10,952 bases of DNA, taken from NCBI GenBank assembly GCA_002842135.1, contig PHCD01000063.1, forward strand, positions 1-10,952. The letters are read 5' to 3'. This document shows positions 6,572 through 10,952 of this stretch, piece after piece. The notes beneath the pieces were generated by a model, which saw nothing but the letters and a program-made list of their open reading frames with translations, was not told the origin of the DNA and ran no database searches. Position numbers and translations under genes: made by a program. The DNA is from Betaproteobacteria bacterium HGW-Betaproteobacteria-8. Its GTDB lineage: Bacteria; Pseudomonadota; Gammaproteobacteria; Burkholderiales; Methylophilaceae. How positions within the stretch are numbered: the stretch's first letter is position 1; each line of letters starts with the position of its first letter.

Positions 6572-8716
6572 ATGAAATACATCGTATTCATCTGTGCTGG
6601 CCTTGGCGTGCTGCTGCTCTATCTGTTGTCGCGCGCCAGTGCCAACACTGCAGCCGGCGGCGGCAATTACACGGTTCTGCTGGTGCTGAACATTCTGCTG
6701 GCATTGATGCTGGTTGTGCTGATCGGTATCCAGCTATGGAAGCTATACCAACAGATGCGTCGCGGTGTGATAGGCAGCCGCCTGACCTTGCGCTTACTGG
6801 GCGCATTCGCCCTGATGGCGATCATCCCCGGCATGCTGGTTTATGCAGTTTCCGTCAATTTCCTCACGCGGTCGATTGAGTCCTGGTTCAACGTCAAGGT
6901 GGAGGCAGCGCTGGATAGCGGTCTGCGTCTGGGACAGAGCACACTCGATATCATGCTGGCAGACCTGGAAGAAAAGGGGCAGAACATTGCGCTTGGGCTG
7001 GCCTATCAGTCCGGGAGCGCCCATTTCACCCTGTTGAATGACCTGCGCGAGAAAAGCGGCGTGCAGGACGCAGTGCTGCTTACCATGCAAGGCCGGATTC
7101 TGGCTTTTTCCAGCGATGACCCTACCACCTTCTTGCCGGAATTGCCGAGCGTCGCCCAACTGCGTCAGGCACGTAACCATGTCTATGGCACTATTGAGCC
7201 AATCCCGGACAAAGGCCTTTATTTGCGTGTGCTGGCCCCGGTGATCATGCAGGATATAGCAGGCGAGACACGCATCCTGCAGCTCTTGCAGCCTGTCCCC
7301 AGGGTGCTTTCGATGGCGGCCGAATCGGTGCAGGATGTCTATCAAGATTATCAGGAGCTCTCTTTCAGTCGTGAGTCGTTGAAGCAGGTGTTCTCCCTGA
7401 CGTTGACACTGGTGCTGATGCTGGCGATGTTATCGGCAGTGGCGATTGCGCTGGTGCTCAGCCGCCGGCTTTCGGCACCGCTCGGTATATTGGCGGAAGG
7501 CACACGGGCGATTGCGCGTGGCGATTACAGCAGCATGTTGCCTGCGCATGGCAAGGATGAGCTGGGCATACTGGTACAGTCTTTCAACAGCATGACGCGC
7601 CAATTGGGTGAAGCTACGCAGGCGGCGGAACGTAACCGCAACCGTGTGGAGGCTGCGCGCGGCTATCTGGAAACCATACTGGCCCATCTTTCATCCGGTG
7701 TGCTGGCATTGGATGAACATGCCCAGCTGCGTACTTATAATCTTGCGGCCAACAGCATTCTGGGGGTCGACCTGGCCGAGCTGGTGAAGCAACCATTGAG
7801 CCAGCTGGCGCAACAGCAGCCGGCCCTGGAAGGTTTTGTCAGCACGGTGCTGCAGCATTTTCAGGAGCTTCAGCAGGAGTGGCAGACGGAGTTAAAAGCC
7901 CAACTGGAAATATCAGGGGCCAATGGCAAACAGATTATACTGGTGCGTGGCACCAAGCTGCCTCATGGCGCAGATGGTGGTTATGTCGTGGTTTTCGACG
8001 ATATGACGACCATGGTGCAGGCACAGCGCGATGCGGCATGGGGCGAGGTAGCCAGGCGGCTGGCGCATGAGATCAAGAACCCGTTGACGCCTATCCAGCT
8101 TTCGGCTGAACGTCTGGAGCGCAAACTTGCCAGCAAGCTGGATGAGGAAGATGCAGGCTTGTTGTCACGGGCGACAAATACCATCGTCAGTCAGGTCAGC
8201 GCCATGAAAGCCATGGTTAATGAGTTTAGCGAGTATGCACGCGCGCCGGCGCTTAATCTGACCGATGTCGATCTCAACCGCCTGATTGAGGAAGTGCTGG
8301 CCTTGTATGAGCCGGTCGGTATCGAAATCGAAGTCAGGCTAAGTAAAGTCAAGGCACTGGTTCGGGGCGACATGACCATGTTGCGGCAGGTTTTGCACAA
8401 TTTGCTGCAGAACGCGCAGGATGCGCTGGAAGGCAAGACCAAGCCGACTATTGTGCTGAGCACGGCCAAGCATGGAGAAAAAGTTCACCTCACTGTAAGT
8501 GACAATGGTGATGGTTTCCCGCCGGAAATGATGACGCGTGTATTTGAACCTTATGTCACGACAAAACGGCACGGAACTGGCTTGGGTCTGGCTATTGTGA
8601 GAAAGATCGTGGATGAGCACAAAGGGACTATCAAGATTGAAAACGGCGTGCATGGTGGCGCTTGTGTCACTATTATTTTGCCGGTAGCAGGTAAGAAGAT
8701 GGAGCAAAAGCAATGA
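6572..8716 (+). CDS. ntrY: NtrY-like membrane sensor histidine kinase
   Basis: This is the sensor kinase that phosphorylates the NtrX-like regulator encoded next to it. The 714 residues show transmembrane helices at about 1-20, 34-55, 76-98 and 272-297. They enclose a periplasmic sensing region of about 170 residues (99-271). A HAMP linker (about 298-350), a PAS-like domain (about 361-480) and a complete kinase core follow. The H box RRLAHEIKNPLTPIQ has phospho-acceptor His499; the N box HNLLQNAQDAL has Asn614; the G1 box is DNGDG (644-648), the F box is VFEPYVTT, and the G2 box is GTGLGL (668-673). The order matches NtrY proteins, whose known roles include nitrogen metabolism in alphaproteobacteria and control of respiratory enzymes in Neisseria. 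The signal sensed is unknown. It overlaps ntrX by 4 bases (ATGA), indicating coupled translation. Confidence 0.95.
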   Translation: MKYIVFICAGLGVLLLYLLSRASANTAAGGGNYTVLLVLNILLALMLVVLIGIQLWKLYQQMRRGVIGSRLTLRLLGAFALMAIIPGMLVYAVSVNFLTRSIESWFNVKVEAALDSGLRLGQSTLDIMLADLEEKGQNIALGLAYQSGSAHFTLLNDLREKSGVQDAVLLTMQGRILAFSSDDPTTFLPELPSVAQLRQARNHVYGTIEPIPDKGLYLRVLAPVIMQDIAGETRILQLLQPVPRVLSMAAESVQDVYQDYQELSFSRESLKQVFSLTLTLVLMLAMLSAVAIALVLSRRLSAPLGILAEGTRAIARGDYSSMLPAHGKDELGILVQSFNSMTRQLGEATQAAERNRNRVEAARGYLETILAHLSSGVLALDEHAQLRTYNLAANSILGVDLAELVKQPLSQLAQQQPALEGFVSTVLQHFQELQQEWQTELKAQLEISGANGKQIILVRGTKLPHGADGGYVVVFDDMTTMVQAQRDAAWGEVARRLAHEIKNPLTPIQLSAERLERKLASKLDEEDAGLLSRATNTIVSQVSAMKAMVNEFSEYARAPALNLTDVDLNRLIEEVLALYEPVGIEIEVRLSKVKALVRGDMTMLRQVLHNLLQNAQDALEGKTKPTIVLSTAKHGEKVHLTVSDNGDGFPPEMMTRVFEPYVTTKRHGTGLGLAIVRKIVDEHKGTIKIENGVHGGACVTIILPVAGKKMEQKQ

Positions 8717-10005
8717 CAGCAAGGCAAGTGTTGGTAGTCGATGACGAAATCGGTATTCGTGAGCTACTGAGAGATATTTTGCAAGATGAAGGCTATCAGG
8801 TTTGCCTGGCGGAAAATGCCGCAGAGGCGCGTAACTGGCGTCATCAATTGCGCCCCGACCTGGTGCTGCTGGATATCTGGATGCCCGACTGCGATGGTAT
8901 TACCTTGCTGAAGGAGTGGGGTAGCGGCGGGCAATTGACCATGCCGGTAGTCATGATGTCGGGTCACGGCACCATTGATACGGCAGTGGAGGCGACGCGT
9001 ATCGGCGCATTCGATTTCCTGGAAAAACCCATCGCGCTGCAGAAGTTGCTGAAAACCGTCAATGCTGCACTCAAGCATGGCGAGCAGTTGCCGCGCTCGG
9101 ACGTGAGCCTGATTAGCCTGGGCAAGAGCGCCGTAATCAAGGAGTTGCGTCAGCGTCTGGAGCAGATGGCGAAATTGAAGGCGCCCTTGTTGCTGATAGG
9201 CGCCAAGGGTAGCGGTGCGGAGTTGTGCGCGCGCTTTTTGCTTCAAGCGGATACACCATGGCTGGAGTTGACGGATACCGAGCGCCTGGCCGTGGCGCCA
9301 CTCGATATTCTGGAGCAGCTGCGGGGTGGCGTGCTGTTTATTCCCGAAGTTGCGGCACTCAACAAGACTGAGCAAAAAGGCCTGTTGCTCTTGGTGGCCA
9401 AGGCCGATAAATATGGCGTGAAAGCCGTTTGCGCTACGACACATGCGCTTAATCAGCTGGCAGCAGAAAACCAGTTCGAGGACGGCCTGTTGCAGGCGCT
9501 TTCAGTGGCGACGCTACGCATTCCTTCGCTGCAGGATCATCCGGAGGATATCCCCGACCTGGTGCGGGCGATGGCCACATTACTGGTAGAAACCAATGAA
9601 GCCATTTATCGCGAGTTTGATATTGCCGCATTGAATGCGCTGCGCAATACGGAATGGCCCGGCAACCTGGCGCAACTGGATAGCGCCGTTCGCAACCTGA
9701 TGCAAACCAGCCTGGGTGAGAAGATCACTCTGGAAGATGTAAAACGGGTGCTTGGGCAGTTCGAGCAAATGGAACAGTTTGCGGCCAACGGCAACGGGCT
9801 GGAAAATGGCTCGGGCAACGGCGGTTTGAAAATCAATTTTGGGCAGCCTTTGCGCGAGGCCCGCGATGAGTTCGAGCGGCTCTACTTTGAGTTCCACCTG
9901 AATAATGCCGCGGGCAATATGAGCAAGGTGGCAGAGGTGGTGCAACTGGAGCGCACCCACCTTTATCGCAAGCTTAAACAGCTCGGCATCAAGATCAAAC
10001 AATAG
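8713..10005 (+). CDS. ntrX: NtrX-like response regulator with degenerate AAA+ domain
   Basis: This 430-residue response regulator is paired with NtrY. The receiver domain (1-122) is intact: Asp10/Asp11, phospho-acceptor Asp54 in LLDIWMP, Ser83 and Lys105. The Fis-type helix-turn-helix at the C terminus is also intact (FERLYFEFHL, then NMSKVAEVVQLERTHLYRKL, about 386-422). The central region (about 136-350) is recognisably an NtrC-type AAA+ domain (HPEDIPDL, EWPGN) but has lost its key residues. Walker A is GAKGSGAE (163-170) with Ala where Lys belongs; Walker B is LFIPEV with Pro211 for Asp. The ELFGHEKGAFTGA segment is missing (about 20 residues short), and the FREDLYYRL-like region reads QFEDGLLQAL. 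Sensor II is WPGNLAQL, without Arg. Sigma-54 activation is therefore unlikely. A Gly/Asn-rich linker (358-371) precedes the DNA-binding domain. GGAG at 8701-8704 lies 8 bases before the ATG. Confidence 0.95.
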   Translation: MTARQVLVVDDEIGIRELLRDILQDEGYQVCLAENAAEARNWRHQLRPDLVLLDIWMPDCDGITLLKEWGSGGQLTMPVVMMSGHGTIDTAVEATRIGAFDFLEKPIALQKLLKTVNAALKHGEQLPRSDVSLISLGKSAVIKELRQRLEQMAKLKAPLLLIGAKGSGAELCARFLLQADTPWLELTDTERLAVAPLDILEQLRGGVLFIPEVAALNKTEQKGLLLLVAKADKYGVKAVCATTHALNQLAAENQFEDGLLQALSVATLRIPSLQDHPEDIPDLVRAMATLLVETNEAIYREFDIAALNALRNTEWPGNLAQLDSAVRNLMQTSLGEKITLEDVKRVLGQFEQMEQFAANGNGLENGSGNGGLKINFGQPLREARDEFERLYFEFHLNNAAGNMSKVAEVVQLERTHLYRKLKQLGIKIKQ

Positions 10006-10007
10006 TC

Positions 10008-10034
10008 TGCGCCAATAGTTGCACCATTAGCGCA
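10008..10034. terminator. Possible hairpin between convergent ntrX and lipoprotein genes
   Basis: The sequence TGCGCCAAT (10008-10016) can pair with ATTAGCGCA (10026-10034), giving 8 of 9 base pairs around a 9-base loop. The hairpin lies in the 21-base gap between convergent stop codons and covers the stop of the minus-strand gene. No T-run follows on either strand, so it is not a classical intrinsic terminator. It could still protect 3' ends or act with Rho. Weak call, based on pairing and position. Confidence 0.25.
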
Positions 10035-10419
10035 CATCGATGACTATTGCCCGGCCCGCGCGTCTTTCCAGAATGATATTAAGCGTGGTTCCGGCTGGTT
10101 TTTCCAGGATCCAGGTCTGCGGCGTGTCGATAAAGCGCGATTGGTAAGAGGTGCTGTGGCTGGAGACCGTCGCGTCCGTAGCATCCCGGCACCAGATGAT
10201 CAGAGCACCGACCTTGTCCAGCTGTACGGTGTAGGGTCCTTCGCATTCCCCCGCCTTGGAGGGTGTGCGGTGTACGACGGTATGGCGTGCGCCATCTTCT
10301 TGCGACAACTGGCTGGCGCCACGCTCGATATCATAGGCCAAACGTGTAGCCGGGTCGGTTATACAGCCAGTCAGCAAGGGGGCTGCTATGCACAACAGCA
10401 GTGTTTTCCACAGCGACAT
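10027..10419 (-). CDS. Small predicted lipoprotein of unknown function
   Basis: The predicted product is a 130-residue secreted lipoprotein. It has a lysine at position 5, a hydrophobic core at about 6-16 and the lipobox LTGC (16-19), with lipidation expected on Cys19. Residue +2 is Ile, not Asp, so sorting to the outer membrane is expected by the enterobacterial rule. The mature part has two further cysteines (in GECEG and IIWCRD) that could form a disulfide, and alternating strand-like segments (YTVQLDKVGALIIWC, TWILEKPAGTTLNIILERR), suggesting a small beta-rich domain. I do not recognise the family. The start lies 12 bases after the stop of the SnoaL-like gene, so the two are probably co-transcribed, but no clear ribosome binding site is visible. 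It converges on ntrX. Confidence 0.75.
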   Translation of the reverse strand: MSLWKTLLLCIAAPLLTGCITDPATRLAYDIERGASQLSQEDGARHTVVHRTPSKAGECEGPYTVQLDKVGALIIWCRDATDATVSSHSTSYQSRFIDTPQTWILEKPAGTTLNIILERRAGRAIVIDVR

Positions 10420-10431
10420 GCGTACTGGTTC

Positions 10432-10848
10432 TTATGTAAAGCTATAGGTCCCGGCGCTGAACGGCACGCTTGCCATGCCGCCGCAGATATTCCACTGTCC
10501 GTCTTCCTTGTGCAGCGTCAGCGCATGGCGGAAAAGCGTCTTCTCGTTTTTTCCGGCGGTTTGATAAGAGATCGGCAGCTCGATGATCACGCTTGCAAGC
10601 GTGTCGCTTGCGGCAACATGCACATGACGCGGCTCGCCCCAGCGGATGTCGTTCATGCAGCCGAAGTCCCGGCTGAAGGCTGTGCGTACTTCCTCGACCG
10701 AGCGGAAAACCTCGCCTTCGTTGGTGCCAAGCAGCATGAGCGGGCGTGAGTTTGTCAGCGCAGAGAGGCAGCCTTCGATATTCTTTTTTTCGTAGCAGTG
10801 GAGGAATTGCATGACGCTATTGAATGCAGCTTCTTCTTCGATGTGCAT
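10432..10848 (-). CDS. SnoaL/NTF2-like protein
   Basis: This predicted cytoplasmic protein of 138 residues has the pattern of the SnoaL-like/DUF4440 branch of the NTF2 fold. An opening helix (EEAAFNSVMQFLHCYEKKNIEGCL) leads to an LMLLGTNEGEVFRSVEEVRTAF region, then strands ending with a HALTLHKEDGQWNICGGMASVPF segment, where RHALTLHK-DG-W is typical of the fold. NTF2-like proteins are small dimeric pockets with varied roles (isomerases, dehydratases, ligand binding), so substrate and function cannot be inferred. I chose the ATG at 10848 because AAGGAG (10860-10855) lies 6 bases before it. An upstream in-frame ATG at 10869 would add 7 residues but has no ribosome binding site. It is followed 12 bases later by the lipoprotein gene and preceded by the end of an unidentified gene. 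Confidence 0.8.
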   Translation of the reverse strand: MHIEEEAAFNSVMQFLHCYEKKNIEGCLSALTNSRPLMLLGTNEGEVFRSVEEVRTAFSRDFGCMNDIRWGEPRHVHVAASDTLASVIIELPISYQTAGKNEKTLFRHALTLHKEDGQWNICGGMASVPFSAGTYSFT

Positions 10849-10890
10849 GACTTGCTCCTTCGCGTTCATTTGTTGCTGACAAGTATGCGC

Positions 10891-10952
10891 TTATTCCTCG
10901 CCGATATCTTCGTTCCACAATGCCGGGTTGTGCTCGATGAAATCCGTCATCA
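10891..10952 (-). CDS. C-terminal fragment of an unidentified protein
   Basis: The last 62 bases of the window carry, on the minus strand, an open frame ending MTDFIEHNPALWNEDIGEE and a TAA stop at 10893-10891. The frame stays open to the right edge, so this is probably the C terminus of a longer gene rather than a 19-residue peptide. The acidic tail is not a motif I can assign to a family. It lies 42 bases upstream of the chosen start of the SnoaL-like gene and in the same orientation, so the three minus-strand genes may form one operon. The call rests on frame openness and protein-like composition only. Confidence 0.5.
   Translation of the reverse strand, partial: MTDFIEHNPALWNEDIGEE

Noticed and set aside
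6794..7345. Minus-strand open frame (183 codons) opposite ntrY
   Set aside because: It is antisense to the membrane and periplasmic region of ntrY, with no motif or start signal.
8764..9444. Long minus-strand open frame (226 codons) opposite ntrX
   Set aside because: It lies wholly antisense to a gene with clear receiver-domain motifs; its protein is rich in Gln, His and Leu as expected from reading the opposite strand, with no domain or ribosome binding site.
10141..10749. Plus-strand open frame (202 codons) opposite the lipoprotein and SnoaL-like genes
   Set aside because: It starts at TTG without a ribosome binding site and spans two minus-strand genes that have better support (a lipobox for one; NTF2-like sequence and a strong AAGGAG for the other).
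10849..10869. Upstream ATG start (10869) for the SnoaL-like protein
   Set aside because: No ribosome binding site precedes it; the AAGGAG at 10860-10855 fits the ATG at 10848, and the 7 extra codons are simply the read-through of that ribosome binding site.
10948..10950. A 19-residue peptide gene starting at the ATG at 10950
   Set aside because: The frame remains open to the window edge, and the sequence looks like the tail of a larger protein; no ribosome binding site can be seen.

Overview
The window reads as chromosomal housekeeping DNA from a betaproteobacterium. The evidence is gene content and order: a divergent pair made of tsaP-like/dprA/smg on the minus strand and def/fmt/htpX/rsmB/DUF4390/ntrY/ntrX on the plus strand. 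This arrangement is typical of Neisseriales, Nitrosomonadales and Methylophilales. The genus cannot be fixed from sequence alone; a methylotroph of the Methylophilaceae is one reasonable guess. The DNA is moderately GC-rich and densely coding. I saw no tRNA, rRNA, insertion sequence, CRISPR array or phage gene.

Layout. Positions 1-2256 hold a minus-strand operon read right to left. It starts with a LysM-domain secreted protein of the TsaP type (type IV pilus secretin partner), followed 2 bases later by the DNA-uptake protein DprA, then the start of Smg (DUF494), which runs off the left edge. A 115-base intergenic region (2257-2371) separates this from the plus-strand genes and contains two perfect short inverted repeats. 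From 2372 to 10005 there are seven plus-strand genes: peptide deformylase (def) and methionyl-tRNA formyltransferase (fmt), which together install and remove the N-formyl group; the membrane protease HtpX; the 16S rRNA m5C methyltransferase RsmB (TTG start); an exported DUF4390 protein whose start lies inside rsmB; and an NtrY/NtrX two-component pair joined by an ATGA overlap. Positions 10027-10952 hold three minus-strand genes converging on ntrX: a small lipoprotein, a SnoaL/NTF2-like protein, and the last 20 or so codons of an unidentified gene cut by the right edge.

How they work together. The first part of the plus-strand run serves protein synthesis (start-codon formylation and deformylation, rRNA modification) and membrane quality control. 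The last three genes look like a sensory module: an exported protein, a four-pass membrane histidine kinase, and a response regulator. The most notable thing in the window is NtrX. Its receiver domain and Fis-type DNA-binding domain are intact. Its central AAA+ domain has lost the Walker A lysine, the Walker B aspartate, the GAFTGA loop, the arginine-finger region and the sensor II arginine. It should therefore not be able to act as a sigma-54 activator and probably works as a plain phosphorylation-controlled DNA-binding regulator. I did not find a wholly new system; the rest of the window is ordinary.
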